DNA from: Uliginosibacterium sp. 31-16
Lineage (GTDB): Bacteria; Pseudomonadota; Gammaproteobacteria; Burkholderiales; Rhodocyclaceae
DNA: 64,000 bases
Assembly (NCBI RefSeq): GCF_030730865.1
Contig: NZ_JAVALZ010000001.1
Span: 124,001-188,000 of the forward strand
Direction of reading: 5' to 3'
Made by a program: the position numbers and the translations under genes. The notes under the pieces are model-generated. The model saw nothing but the letters and a program-made list of their open reading frames with translations, was not told the DNA's origin and made no database searches. The stretch's first letter is position 1. Each line of letters opens with the position of its first letter. Shown here one piece after another: positions 7,898 to 17,497 of the stretch.

Positions 7898-9472
7898 ATG
7901 GGCCTGCGCACAAAACTGATCATTGCCCTGTTGCTGGTCTTTGGCGCCCTTGGTTTCGTCATCATCACAACGATCCAGAGTCGCGTCATGAAGAGCTACG
8001 ACGCGATCGAGTTTCAGGCGGCGCAAGCCGACATGGCTCGCTTGATCGAAGTGCTGGACGACTCCATCCGGCAACTCGATGACTCGCTGCTGGAATGGGC
8101 CACGTGGACCGAGCTCTACGACTTCATGCAGTCGGGCGAACCGAAGTTCAGGGCCACCAACATTTCACCGGAGAGCATCCCTCAGGCAAAGTACTCGTGG
8201 CTGGGCATCTACGACGTGCAGGGGCGCATGCTCGCCCATATCGGCCGGGATCCTGACAGCCGAAAACCGCTTTCCCTGCCGGAACTGGAAGACTCCAGCA
8301 CTCCGCTGGCCCTGGCCCTCAAGAACCCGCTGGCAGTTGGCGTCGTTGATTGCGGGCTGATCAGTATCCAGAAGCAGATCTATGCCATGTGCCGGCGAGC
8401 CATTTCGGATTCACGCGGGGTTCTGGCGCCGCGTGGCGTGGTCGTGATGCTCAAACTCATCGGCCCCGGCTATGTGAGCCGCGTGGTCAAGCAGACCAAA
8501 CTTGATTTCCGGCTGAGTGCTCCTGAAAACCTCGATGACCAGGCCTGCCGGCTGTGCACGAGCTTCATCCACTCCGGCATTGGCGACGGTCGCGCCCATG
8601 TGCAGCACAGCTCCGATACCTACGAGTTCCGCTGGAATCTGCAGGATGTGCTGGGCAACAACATCAGCACCCTTTCGATGACATGGACTCGCTCGATTTC
8701 ACAACAAGGGCGCCGCACCATCGACGAATCAGCAATCCTGTTTGCCATCATCGTAGGGTGCGGCGCCCTGCTCATGCTGCTGATCATTGACCGGCTGGTG
8801 GTTTTGCGTATCCGGAACCTCGCCGTGAGCCTGCACGACATCTGCAATCTCCGGAACTGGGGGCTGCGCACGAGCGATTCGCGACGCGACGAAATCGGCG
8901 AACTCAGCGACCGCACCAACGACTTGCTGAGTGTCATCGAGCAACAGGTCGAAGAACTGGAAGACAATTCCCGCACCGATCCACTGACCGGCCTGTCAAA
9001 CCGGCGCCACCTCGACGAACAGCTGCCAAAGCTGATGCGCCAGCATCAGCGCAGCACACAACCGCTGAGCCTGATCGTCATCGATGTGGATTGCTTCAAG
9101 GACTACAACGACCACTATGGCCACGCGCAGGGCGATGCCGCACTGCGCATCGTTGCCGACTGCCTGCGCCAGAGTGCCCGGCGCAGCGTAGACTTGCCCG
9201 TGCGCATTGGCGGCGAGGAATTCGTGGTGGTCCTGCCTGACAGCACGATGCAGAACGCCTGCGTCATCGCCGAGCGATTTCGCGAAACCCTGCACAGCCG
9301 TCAGGTTGAACATGCTTTCTCGCAGGCCGGACCTTACCTGTCAGCCAGCCTTGGGGTCAGCACGATGCGCCCGGATGACTCACCGGAAGAGTTCTTCACG
9401 CGCGCCGATCTGGCCATGTATCGCGCCAAGGGACTCGGGCGTGACAGGGTCGAAACCGCCTCTGACGACTGA
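7898..9472 (+). CDS. Membrane diguanylate cyclase with CHASE4-type sensor
   Basis: This 524-residue protein probably makes c-di-GMP. The N-terminal helix (about 5-25) and a second helix (about 281-303) enclose a periplasmic region of about 255 residues that resembles CHASE4 sensors (LDDSLLEWATWTELYDF). A HAMP-like linker leads to a GGDEF domain with active site GGEEF (about 438-442). An inhibitory site RxxD (RSVD) lies five residues before it, so the enzyme should be active and feedback-controlled. It stands alone 271 bp after nifA on the same strand, with no nif-type promoter seen. The signal it senses is unknown. Confidence 0.85.
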   Translation: MGLRTKLIIALLLVFGALGFVIITTIQSRVMKSYDAIEFQAAQADMARLIEVLDDSIRQLDDSLLEWATWTELYDFMQSGEPKFRATNISPESIPQAKYSWLGIYDVQGRMLAHIGRDPDSRKPLSLPELEDSSTPLALALKNPLAVGVVDCGLISIQKQIYAMCRRAISDSRGVLAPRGVVVMLKLIGPGYVSRVVKQTKLDFRLSAPENLDDQACRLCTSFIHSGIGDGRAHVQHSSDTYEFRWNLQDVLGNNISTLSMTWTRSISQQGRRTIDESAILFAIIVGCGALLMLLIIDRLVVLRIRNLAVSLHDICNLRNWGLRTSDSRRDEIGELSDRTNDLLSVIEQQVEELEDNSRTDPLTGLSNRRHLDEQLPKLMRQHQRSTQPLSLIVIDVDCFKDYNDHYGHAQGDAALRIVADCLRQSARRSVDLPVRIGGEEFVVVLPDSTMQNACVIAERFRETLHSRQVEHAFSQAGPYLSASLGVSTMRPDDSPEEFFTRADLAMYRAKGLGRDRVETASDD

Positions 9473-9609
9473 GCCTGAACAGGCTTGCACGCTGTCACAA
9501 AACCTTCACTCATCTCATACGCAAGCGTACTGCTCCCGTAACAATTCCTGCGGATGATTGCGCCCTTCGTTCAGCCCCTTCGGGCATAACAACAGGGAGC
9601 CATCAAGTC

Positions 9610-11598
9610 ATGCAGGACGCTTTGATTTTCCGCCGCCGCGCGGCCGCCATCGCAGTATTTGCCACCCTGGGGCTCAGCGCCTGTGGCGGTGGTGGCAGTT
9701 CGTCTTCCGACAGCACCAGCAGCAATGCCCCGGAAACCATCAGCGTCCCGGCAGAGCCGGCGGGTCTGGGCTACATCGAAACCGCCGATGCCCCCAGTGG
9801 CGTGCTCGCCTATGTCGACACTGGCGCCACCAATCAGCGCAACAATCCATGCATGGTCACGCTCGACACCAACGCCGGCGTACGCGTGCTCAAGGGCTTC
9901 CTCGACGTCTGGGCCCCCAGCACCACGCTGGTGGATGCGGGTGTAACCCTGGCCGCCGCCAATGGCTGTGCGGCGGTAACCGCCTCGACCTGGTCCGGCG
10001 TGCCAAACGACGCCACCGACGGAACGGTCAAGAACAGTGATCTGCACACCGCCAACATCGGCTATGTGAAGACCGTCACGCAGAGTCGCAGCACCGCGCA
10101 GGCCCTCGCCGCCTACATGGATGACCGGCGCGCCAAGGGTTACAGCGTCAGCGACGGCATGGGCCCGCTGACCAGCATCTGGCGCAGCGGCACCGGCCAG
10201 ACGAGTACGATCGCAGCCGTCGATCCGGCCAGCGCTGTCGCTGTCGTCAACGAGGGCGGCAACAACCTCGGCCTGACGACCTCCACCCTCGGCCCGGCCG
10301 TCAGCTTCATCGACAGCGGCAACATCACGGACGGCTCCGGCGAACCCGCCAAGCGCTTCTACAAGTACGCCCGCCCCTGGCGCTGGAGCAGCGATGTGCG
10401 CGTCGTGCCGGCACTCGAGTCCGCCAAGAGCGCGACACCCGCGACCGATGGCGGTTTCCCCTCCGGCCACACCGCCGAAGCCTGGCGTGACACCCTGCCG
10501 ATGGCTTACCTGTTCCCGCAGCGCTTCCAGGAACTCATCACCCGCGCCATGGAAATGGGCGAGAACCGCATCCTTTCCGGCATGCACTCGCCGCTGGATG
10601 TGATGGGGGGCCGCGTCCAGGCAACCGCCGTGGTGGCCTACAGCCTGAACAAGACCGCGATGGACAAGGCCGCCACCTACAAGCTGGTGCAGGACTATCT
10701 GATGGCACAGACCGGCACGAGCGACTTCAACGCGCTCAACACTTACGCCCACACGGTCAAGACCACGGATACCGGCAACGCCAACTACGACCGCTTCGCC
10801 GACTACACCAGCAACAAGAGCTTCTTCACCCAGAAACTCACCTACGGTCTGCCGAAGATCGCCGCCAACGACGGCAAGGCGGCCAGCGTGCCCAAGGGTG
10901 CCGAAGTCCTGCTCGAAACCCGCCTGCCCTATCTTACCGCCGCCCAGCGCCGCGTGGTGCTGAAGACCACCGAGATCGACTCCGGTTACCCGCTCGCCAA
11001 TGACGAGGAAGGCTGGGGCCGCCTCAACCTGTTCGCCGCGGCTGACGGTTATGGCGCCTTCAACGGCGACGTGGCGGTAAGCATGGACGCCAGCCTCGGC
11101 GGCTTCAATGCCCGCGACAGCTGGAAGAATGACATTGCCGGCGCTGGCAAGCTCACCAAGCTGGGCACCGGCAGCCTGCGTCTGAGCGGAGCCAACACCT
11201 ATACCGGTGGCACGGTGATCGCGGCCGGGACCCTGGCCGCAGATGCGGCCAGCGCCTTCGGCAAGGGTGATGTGTTCGTGAAAGGCGGCGCTCTGGAATG
11301 CGCAGCGCCGGCTGCTCTCGCCATCGGTGGCGCCTACACCCAGACGGCGGGCAACCTGAATCTGGTCATGCGCGGCGCCAGCAAAGGCGTGCTCGCCATC
11401 AACGGCACAGCCACGCTGGCAGGCGGCACGCTGTCGGTCAGTTTCTCGGGTTACACCCCGGCGGTGGGCGACACGCTGACCGTGCTGACCGCTGGCAAGC
11501 GCAACGGCAGCTTCAGCAGCGTGACGGTCGCCGGCTTCAGCAAGGTCACGCCGATCTACACGGCCACCGGCGTACAGCTACGACTGGACGCAATCTGA
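9610..11598 (+). CDS. Class A acid-phosphatase-like lipoprotein with autotransporter-type repeat
   Basis: A lipoprotein signal peptide ends in LSAC (Cys25) followed by a Gly/Ser-rich spacer, so the 662-residue protein should be lipid-anchored. The middle region has the three-part signature of the PAP2/class A phosphatase and vanadium haloperoxidase fold: K-x6-RP (about 247-255), PSGH (about 283), and NRxxxxxMHxxxD (about 318-328), where the first residue of the third motif is Asn-Arg rather than Ser-Arg. After about residue 510 comes a beta-strand repeat like those in autotransporter passengers (TKLGTGSLRLSGANTYTGGT) and a Gly/Thr-rich end. No outer-membrane barrel is present, so it is not a self-transporting autotransporter. 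Substrate is unknown. Confidence 0.75.
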   Translation: MQDALIFRRRAAAIAVFATLGLSACGGGGSSSSDSTSSNAPETISVPAEPAGLGYIETADAPSGVLAYVDTGATNQRNNPCMVTLDTNAGVRVLKGFLDVWAPSTTLVDAGVTLAAANGCAAVTASTWSGVPNDATDGTVKNSDLHTANIGYVKTVTQSRSTAQALAAYMDDRRAKGYSVSDGMGPLTSIWRSGTGQTSTIAAVDPASAVAVVNEGGNNLGLTTSTLGPAVSFIDSGNITDGSGEPAKRFYKYARPWRWSSDVRVVPALESAKSATPATDGGFPSGHTAEAWRDTLPMAYLFPQRFQELITRAMEMGENRILSGMHSPLDVMGGRVQATAVVAYSLNKTAMDKAATYKLVQDYLMAQTGTSDFNALNTYAHTVKTTDTGNANYDRFADYTSNKSFFTQKLTYGLPKIAANDGKAASVPKGAEVLLETRLPYLTAAQRRVVLKTTEIDSGYPLANDEEGWGRLNLFAAADGYGAFNGDVAVSMDASLGGFNARDSWKNDIAGAGKLTKLGTGSLRLSGANTYTGGTVIAAGTLAADAASAFGKGDVFVKGGALECAAPAALAIGGAYTQTAGNLNLVMRGASKGVLAINGTATLAGGTLSVSFSGYTPAVGDTLTVLTAGKRNGSFSSVTVAGFSKVTPIYTATGVQLRLDAI

Positions 11599-11650
11599 GC
11601 GGATCGCCCGTCAAGCGGCATGCAGTCTGCCTGTGCAGGCAGCATGCCGC

Positions 11651-11720
11651 GAGACCCGCGTCCATGGTGGCTGTGCGAGCACGCTGCCCGCACAGCTCCG
11701 CCAGAAGCGGGTCTTCAGCC
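11651..11720. repeat. Stem-forming intergenic repeat, copy 1
   Basis: This repeat lies between the convergent ends of the phosphatase lipoprotein and the chemoreceptor. GACCCGC near its left end can pair with GCGGGTC near its right end. The right arm shares most of a 36-base block, including CCGCCAGAAGCGGGTCTTCA, with the copy near 13.7 kb. Confidence 0.6.
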
Positions 11721-11725
11721 TTCCG

Positions 11726-13351
11726 TCATCTCACCCTGCCGAGCTGGAAGCGCGCAACGCTGGCTCTGAGCGTGCCGGACAATTCGTTCATGTCCGCAGA
11801 AGCGCCCGACATCGCACTGGCCGCCGCCGTATTTTCGTCAACCATCTGCACGACCGTTTCAACACGCACGGCAATATCCCGACTGGCTGCAGATTGCTCT
11901 CGCAGCGCCGAAGAAACTTCGTCAATCACCCCCATCACAGCCTGCGCTTCGGCATCGATTTCGCTCACCGTTTCGCCGGCGCGATGGGCCATCGCCAGCC
12001 CGTCCTGCACCGAGGCAACTGCACCTTTCAGGCGGTCCATCATGGCCTGCGTGCCATTCTGGATGGAGCCCACCATGGCACTGATCTCGCTGGTCGAGTT
12101 CGTCGTCTTTTCCGCAAGCTTGCGCACCTCGTCAGCCACCACCGCAAAGCCGCGCCCCTGCTCGCCGGCGCGGGCCGCTTCAATAGCGGCATTCAGGGCC
12201 AGCAGATTCGTCTGATCGGCGACTTCCTTGATCACCAGCACGATCGAAGAAATCCGCTCGGACTCCCTCCCGAGATCCTGCGCTTTCTCGGCGCTTTCGC
12301 GCATGGTCTGCGCGGCAGAATCGATCTGGGTAATCATTTCCTGAATGGCGCGCGAGCCCGAATTGGCCTTGTTGCTGGCCAGCGTCGAGGCCTGCCGTGC
12401 GGTCTGTGAAATCTCGGAAATATGATCCACGCTGGTAGACATTTCCTCCAGCGCTGCGGCCATTGCGGAAGCCGACTCGGACTGGCTTTCGATACTGTTC
12501 AGGACCGTCCGGGAACTGCCCGCCAGCTGCGTTGCCGCCACCCCGACCCGCCCCGCGCCATCGCTGACTTCGGCCAACGCCTGATTGAGCGAGTCCGTCA
12601 TCCGGCCGAAAGCCGTTTGCAGCTGGCCGATTTCATCGCGTGAAGTCACCGTCACGTGCCGGCTGAAATCGCCATGCGCCAGGCAGGCTGCGTATTCCAC
12701 CAGCTCGCTGACGGGCCCGGTAATCGAGCGTGTCACCAGCCAGGCGCAGCCCAGCCCGGCCAAGGTCGAAATCACGAACGCCACGACCAGCGTCACCAGA
12801 ATGGCGCGGGCGTCAGCCTGTAACTGCGCCATTTCTTCGCGGGAGCTCTGCTGCACCGACTTGATGAGCTTGTCCGCCGCCCCCTGCAAAGCCGCCGCAT
12901 GCACCCCGCCCTTGCCCACCGATGCGATGGCGGCAGGCTGGTCTCCGGCGATGGCAAGGCGCGTGGTTTCATCCGTCGCGGTTCTGAGAATTTCAGCCGC
13001 TTTTGCAATCACCGTGGCCTGCTCTTTCGTCTCCACCACCGAAACGCTCAGAAACGGCTCAACCCCCTTCTGGACCGACTCGATCGCGGCGAGCAGCTTG
13101 GGCGCCACATTCGCAACACCGGCGGCATCCTTCTGCAACAGCAGATCACGCGCGGTAATCCGGAAGGCCATCACCTCGCGCAGTAGTGCCGCCGCCGCCT
13201 CCGTGCGATCAATGCCTTCCCGCTCAACCCGCTGCGCCCGCTCCCGGATGTCCAGCGCCTCGAATCCGACCAAGGCCGTCGCACAGCCAAACAATACCAA
13301 TACGGCGGCAAACGCCAGCAACAGCCGTTTCCCGATGGCAAGATCCCTCAT
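11726..13351 (-). CDS. Methyl-accepting chemotaxis protein (four-helix-bundle sensor)
   Basis: This 541-residue transmembrane chemoreceptor has an N-terminal helix (about 10-32), a helical periplasmic sensor typical of the 4HB family, a second membrane helix (about 190-212), a HAMP domain, and a long coiled-coil signalling domain. The highly conserved hairpin [19 protein letters not shown] marks the CheA/CheW contact tip. The start at 13351 ([11 protein letters not shown]) has an AAAGGT site; a much longer upstream reading has no signal and is rejected. No C-terminal CheR-binding pentapeptide is present. The ligand is unknown and there are no che genes nearby. Confidence 0.9.
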   Translation of the reverse strand: MRDLAIGKRLLLAFAAVLVLFGCATALVGFEALDIRERAQRVEREGIDRTEAAAALLREVMAFRITARDLLLQKDAAGVANVAPKLLAAIESVQKGVEPFLSVSVVETKEQATVIAKAAEILRTATDETTRLAIAGDQPAAIASVGKGGVHAAALQGAADKLIKSVQQSSREEMAQLQADARAILVTLVVAFVISTLAGLGCAWLVTRSITGPVSELVEYAACLAHGDFSRHVTVTSRDEIGQLQTAFGRMTDSLNQALAEVSDGAGRVGVAATQLAGSSRTVLNSIESQSESASAMAAALEEMSTSVDHISEISQTARQASTLASNKANSGSRAIQEMITQIDSAAQTMRESAEKAQDLGRESERISSIVLVIKEVADQTNLLALNAAIEAARAGEQGRGFAVVADEVRKLAEKTTNSTSEISAMVGSIQNGTQAMMDRLKGAVASVQDGLAMAHRAGETVSEIDAEAQAVMGVIDEVSSALREQSAASRDIAVRVETVVQMVDENTAAASAMSGASADMNELSGTLRASVARFQLGRVR

Positions 13352-13813
13352 GGCATACCTTTCATTTGAATTTTGATTACAACCCGACAAAAACCCACGG
13401 CGTTCACTCCCCTTTGCGAACACCGGACAAAATGGCGCGCAAATCCTCCGTCTCGCCCCTCCTCGCCGACATGCAGTTATCGAGACAACGACGGACCGGC
13501 CTGTTCCCTGAAGCACCCAGGAAAACAATGCCCTTCTGGGCATGAGACATGCCGGCGCACCGTCTGCCCGGCGGAGAGGCTTGCCGGCACACCACACCTT
13601 GTCACCAGGGCTTGTCCGGAAACCGGGGAATTCCGGGCAGGCTGAAAACCCGCAGCCCGCCTGACTCTCCAGCCACCTTGCCCGCACAGGCCCGCCAGAA
13701 GCGGGTCTTCAGCACACGCTGTTTTTCGCCCGCTCTTTGCTCCTGCGGCCCCCCGTGCGGCCGGCTGACGCGCTATCCTTGCGCCCCGTTCTGCGCCGAT
13801 GCACCGCACCACC
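13352..13813. other. Divergent intergenic region with repeat copy 2
   Basis: These 462 bases between the chemoreceptor and trmA starts hold no supported gene. From 13642 to 13712 lies a copy of the stem-forming repeat: CTGAAAACCCGC at the left pairs with GCGGGTCTTCAG at the right (11 of 12), and an inner hairpin CCCGC-CAGAA-GCGGG is also possible. This copy is exceptional in lying at a divergent rather than a convergent junction. Promoters for both genes must be here but no clear consensus was found. Confidence 0.55.
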
Positions 13814-14914
13814 ATGTCCCAGTTCCAGATCGACCCTGCCACCTACGAAACCCAGCTGGCCGAGAAACTCGCCCGCTTCACGAGCGATTTCGCCGCCCAT
13901 GCCTTGCCCGAGCCGGCCGTATTCCGCTCGGCAGCGCTGCATTACCGGCAGCGCGCGGAATTCCGCATCTGGCACGCCGGCGCGGATCTGCACTATGCGA
14001 TGTTCGATCCGGCGGCACCGAAAACGCCGGTGCTGATGGACGCATTCCCGGCCGCCGCGGAGTCGATCTGCACCCTGATGCCGCGCTTGAAAGACGCACT
14101 GCAGGTCAGCGAGGAACTGCGCCGCAAGCTCTTCCAGGTCAATTTCCTGGCGACCCGCAGCGGCCAGATGCTGGTCACCCTGATCTATCACCGCAAGCTG
14201 GAAGACGCTTGGGAAGCAGCCGCCCGCGAGCTGGCAGCAGCGTTCGGCATCAAGCTGATCGGGCGCAGCCTGAAGCAGAAAATCGTGCTCGACACCGACT
14301 GGCTGCTGGAGGAACTGGAAGTGGGCACACGGCGCCTGCGATACCAGCAGATCGAGGGCTCTTTCACCCAGCCCAATGCAGGCGTGAACCAGCAGATGCT
14401 GGGCTGGGCCTGCATGCAGGCAGAAAACCTGGGTGGCGACCTGCTGGAGCTGTACTGTGGCAACGGCAATTTCACGGTAGCGCTGGCTCCGCACTTCGGC
14501 CGCGTGCTGGCCACCGAGATGAGCAAGCCCTCCGTCAAGGCGGCGCATTACAACCTGGAGGCCAACGGGATTGGCAATGTCGCCATGGTGCGCATGGCCA
14601 GCGACGAGATCAGCGATGCGCTGGCGCGGGTACGGCCCTTCACGCGCCTGAAGGATATCGATCTGGACAGCTACCGCTTCAGCACGCTGTTCGTCGACCC
14701 GCCACGCAGCGGGCTGGACGCGCCAACCATTGAGCTGGCGCGCGGCTTCGAGCGCATCCTGTACATCAGCTGCAACCCGCAGACCCTGCGCGAAAACGTG
14801 GCGGCACTGGCCGATACGCATGTCATCTCGGCCTCTGCCGTATTCGACCAGTTCCCCTACACCCATCACCTGGAATGCGGCCTGCTGCTTACGCGCAAAC
14901 CTGCGGCAGCCTGA
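13814..14914 (+). CDS. trmA: tRNA (uracil-5-)-methyltransferase
   Basis: TrmA methylates U54 of tRNAs in the T-loop using S-adenosylmethionine. From the ATG at 13814 the protein has 366 residues, identical in length to E. coli TrmA, with matching N-terminal spacing; an ATG five codons earlier is possible. Visible motifs are the RNA-contact region RAEFRIWH, the SAM loop ELYCGNGNF, FVDPPRSGLD, the catalytic Cys in YISCNPQTL, and the general-base Glu in YTHHLECG. It runs convergently with the Cys-cluster gene, the stops being 15 bp apart. Confidence 0.97.
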   Translation: MSQFQIDPATYETQLAEKLARFTSDFAAHALPEPAVFRSAALHYRQRAEFRIWHAGADLHYAMFDPAAPKTPVLMDAFPAAAESICTLMPRLKDALQVSEELRRKLFQVNFLATRSGQMLVTLIYHRKLEDAWEAAARELAAAFGIKLIGRSLKQKIVLDTDWLLEELEVGTRRLRYQQIEGSFTQPNAGVNQQMLGWACMQAENLGGDLLELYCGNGNFTVALAPHFGRVLATEMSKPSVKAAHYNLEANGIGNVAMVRMASDEISDALARVRPFTRLKDIDLDSYRFSTLFVDPPRSGLDAPTIELARGFERILYISCNPQTLRENVAALADTHVISASAVFDQFPYTHHLECGLLLTRKPAAA

Positions 14915-14929
14915 CTCGGGCCCGGACGC

Positions 14930-15316
14930 TCAGACCAGCACCTGCCGGGTTTCGGCAAGGAAGCGATGAATCTGCGCTTCGACGCCTGCGTCGATCATCG
15001 TCCCGGGGCGCCGGCCCTGCGGACATGGCATGCGCGGCGTGGTGCCGAACAGGCGGCAGATCAGCGGCCGCTCCTGATACACCGTGCAGCCTTGCGGGCC
15101 GAGATGCGGACAGTTCAGGGCCGCCAGGGCGGCCTCATGCACGGCAGCGCTGAGGCGTGGCAGACGTGCCATTTCTTCGCTCGACGTAGTGACCGGGCCA
15201 CAACAGTCATGACAACCCGGCACGCATTCAAAGGCGGGAATGCGTTCGCGGAAGAAGCGGATTTTCTGGCTGTTGCGGGTCACGGCCGGCTCGGTGAAAA
15301 CGAATGGCGCCACCAT
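14930..15316 (-). CDS. YkgJ-family cysteine-cluster protein
   Basis: This small protein (128 residues from the ATG at 15316) has the YkgJ/UPF0153 pattern of conserved cysteines proposed to bind zinc or an Fe-S cluster: CVPGCHDCCG near the N-terminus, NCPHLGPQGC in the middle, and RPLICRLFGTTPRMPC near the end. Upstream codons giving a Cys-rich MCCCCGIS start are less likely since they extend beyond the family start. Its biochemical role is not established. The gene is divergent from the flavoprotein gene at 15.5 kb. Confidence 0.8.
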   Translation of the reverse strand: MVAPFVFTEPAVTRNSQKIRFFRERIPAFECVPGCHDCCGPVTTSSEEMARLPRLSAAVHEAALAALNCPHLGPQGCTVYQERPLICRLFGTTPRMPCPQGRRPGTMIDAGVEAQIHRFLAETRQVLV

Positions 15317-15491
15317 ACTGATCCCGCAACAGCAGCACAAGCTTCACCGCAAACTCGCCGCTCTGCTGCCTGAAGACCCGCACCCCGCGGCCCTCTCCGG
15401 CCTGCCCCTGTAAACACCCACAGCGGCGTGCAGGCTGGACTAAACTCGTGGTTCACCGCCCCGGCGGGATGCGCCCACGAGAGGAAACCCC

Positions 15492-16043
15492 ATGAAAACA
15501 ATCAAGGTTCTGGCCATCTGCGGCAGTCTGCGCCGCGCTTCACGCAATCTCAAATTGCTGCAATACGCTCAGGCCCATGCGCCAGAGGGCATGAGCATCG
15601 ACATCGCCGATCTATCGGCCGTGCCGTTCTACAACATGGATCTCGCCGACAAGCCCGCCGCCGTGCAGACGCTGATCGCTCAGATCACGGCGGCCGATGC
15701 CCTGCTCTTCGGCTGCGCGGAATACAACTACTCGATCGCTCCGCCGCTGAAGAACGCGCTGGACTGGGCTTCGCGCGAGCCGGAAAACCGTGCGCTGGCC
15801 GGCAAACCGGTGGCCCTGATGGGTGCGGGTGGCGGCATGGGCACTTCGCGCGCGCAATACCATCTGCGCCAGGTCTGCGTGTTTCTCGACCTGCATGTGC
15901 TGAACAAGCCGGAAGTCTTCGCCAATGCCTTCAGTCCCAGCTTTGATGCCGACGGCAATCTGACGGACCCGGCACTGCAGGGTCTGATCGTTGCCCAGCT
16001 CGGCGCCTTGCAGGCTCTGGCTCAAAAACTCGGCGCACGGTGA
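15492..16043 (+). CDS. NADPH-dependent FMN reductase family protein
   Basis: The 183-residue flavodoxin-fold protein belongs to the FMN_red/azoreductase-like family. The phosphate-binding loop GSLRRASRNLK (about 11-21) and the segment EYNYSIAPPLKNALDW (about 77-92) are hallmarks, followed by GxGGGMGTSRAQ near 115. It probably reduces flavins or quinone-like compounds with NADPH. A GAGGAAA site precedes the ATG. The pirin gene starts 7 bp downstream, so the two form an operon suggesting a joint role in quinone or redox stress handling. Confidence 0.88.
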   Translation: MKTIKVLAICGSLRRASRNLKLLQYAQAHAPEGMSIDIADLSAVPFYNMDLADKPAAVQTLIAQITAADALLFGCAEYNYSIAPPLKNALDWASREPENRALAGKPVALMGAGGGMGTSRAQYHLRQVCVFLDLHVLNKPEVFANAFSPSFDADGNLTDPALQGLIVAQLGALQALAQKLGAR

Positions 16044-16050
16044 GGTCTGC

Positions 16051-16758
16051 ATGATCACGGTTTACCCCGCAGAGAAGATGGGGCGTTCGGATCTGGGCTG
16101 GCTGCAAAGCTGGTTCCATTTTTCGTTCGCCGATTACGAGAATCCGGCACGCGTGCATTTCGGCGCGCTGCGGGTGATCAATGACGATCTGGTCAAGGCC
16201 GGCACCGGTTTTGACACGCACGGCCACCGCGACATGGAGATCATCTCCTACGTGGTAGACGGCGGCCTGACCCACGCCGACAGCATGGGCAACCAGCGCA
16301 CGCTGACGCGCGGCCAGGTGCAGTACATGAGTGCCGGCACCGGCGTGCGTCACAGCGAGCACAACCGTGGCAGCGAGACCACTCGCCTGCTGCAGGTGTG
16401 GATTTTCCCGGACCGCAAGGGCTACGCCCCGCGCTACGGAGACCATGCCTTCGACTGGCGCGCACGCGAAAACCAGTGGCTGCATCTGGTTTCGCCCGAT
16501 GGCGGGCCGGCACCGGTGCAGATCCATCAGGACGCGAACTTCCACGCCACCGCGCTGTCTGCCGGGGGCGAGACGCGCTTTGAAGTTGGCGCCGGCCGCC
16601 AGGCTTATCTGGTACTGATCGAAGGCGACGCCCGCATCAACGGCGAAACGCTGCAGGCCCGCGACGGGCTGGAATCGGTGGAAACCACGCTGGAGATCCT
16701 CACCGACACGGGCGCGCACATGCTGGTGATCGAGATGGCGGCAGGCCCGGTCGATTGA
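16051..16758 (+). CDS. Pirin family protein (YhhW-type)
   Basis: This 235-residue bicupin is a member of the pirin family, some of which have quercetin 2,3-dioxygenase activity. The metal ligands appear as THGHRDMEI (two His, about 57-59) and HSEHN (His and Glu, about 101-103), and the start MITVYPAEKMG matches bacterial YhhW-like members. The length fits the family (about 230). Transcribed directly after the flavoprotein gene. Confidence 0.9.
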   Translation: MITVYPAEKMGRSDLGWLQSWFHFSFADYENPARVHFGALRVINDDLVKAGTGFDTHGHRDMEIISYVVDGGLTHADSMGNQRTLTRGQVQYMSAGTGVRHSEHNRGSETTRLLQVWIFPDRKGYAPRYGDHAFDWRARENQWLHLVSPDGGPAPVQIHQDANFHATALSAGGETRFEVGAGRQAYLVLIEGDARINGETLQARDGLESVETTLEILTDTGAHMLVIEMAAGPVD

Positions 16759-16909
16759 CACGCACACGCTGGAGTTTCGCGCTCAAAAGCGTGATTTTTC
16801 TGGCGATCCGATGCAGATCGCATCAGCAGGACAACCCCGCCGGCTACGTCCGGCGGTATTCTTGCGTCCGCACGTCCGCCATACCGGCCAGACCACTCTC
16901 TCTGCCACA

Positions 16910-17362
16910 ATGAAACCTTTCCTGACGCTCGCTTTCACCACTGTTCTGGCGGTTTTCTCCGCTCCGTCGCTGGCCATCTACAAATGTACGGACAGCGCCG
17001 GCAAGCCCACTTTCTCGGATATCCCCTGCCCTGCCAACACCTCGGCCACGACTGTGCGCGGCGCCGATTACGTAGAGCAAGACGAGCAGGCGCGCGCCCG
17101 CCAGCGCCTGAGACGAACAACACAGGAAGCGCAGGATCTGGACTATCAGCGCGCCCGGAAACAAACCGGCGGCGCGGTCGGCGCGCAGCCCGACCCCAAG
17201 GATCAGCGTTGCGCGGAAATCCGCCGCGGCAAGGCAGACGCCGAGCGGCAGATGGGCCAGAGCAGCAATCGTGAATACCGGGCCAGCGCGGCAGCCAGAG
17301 TCAAGCAGTGGGAAGACCGGGAGTTCTCCGAGTGCTATGGCAGCGCCAACGGCAATCGCTGA
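16910..17362 (+). CDS. Exported DUF4124 domain protein
   Basis: A 150-residue protein with a signal peptide (residues 1-20, cleavage near SLA-IYK). It is followed by the DUF4124 motif IYKCTDSAGKPTFSDIPCP, a short beta unit common in betaproteobacterial envelope proteins. The remainder is a charged Arg/Gln-rich helix with two further Cys. The start at 16910 is chosen because the signal peptide begins there. Function unknown. Confidence 0.8.
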   Translation: MKPFLTLAFTTVLAVFSAPSLAIYKCTDSAGKPTFSDIPCPANTSATTVRGADYVEQDEQARARQRLRRTTQEAQDLDYQRARKQTGGAVGAQPDPKDQRCAEIRRGKADAERQMGQSSNREYRASAAARVKQWEDREFSECYGSANGNR

Positions 17363-17384
17363 ACACCGCCAGGCACCATCGCGC

Positions 17385-17487
17385 AGAGCCGCCACTGACA
17401 AGCCTTTCAAGGCGACCATCCCCAAGACTGGCCGTTTTCGCCAGTTTCCAGCCAGCCTGCCCGGAGAGGCCCGCCCCATGCGGCTCA
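17385..17487. repeat. Stem-forming intergenic repeat, copy 3 (convergent junction)
   Basis: AGAGCCGC at 17385 can pair with GCGGCTCA ending near 17487, enclosing the CTGCCCGGAGAG motif also found in the copy near 31.8 kb. It fills the gap between the convergent DUF4124 and YhgE gene ends, a position suited to bidirectional termination. Confidence 0.55.
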
Positions 17488-17497
17488 GCGAACGGGC

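Noticed and set aside
13352-13687. Upstream extension of the first chemoreceptor by 112 codons
   Set aside because: The added sequence is basic and Cys-rich without a signal. A good ribosome site and the typical membrane start are at 13351.
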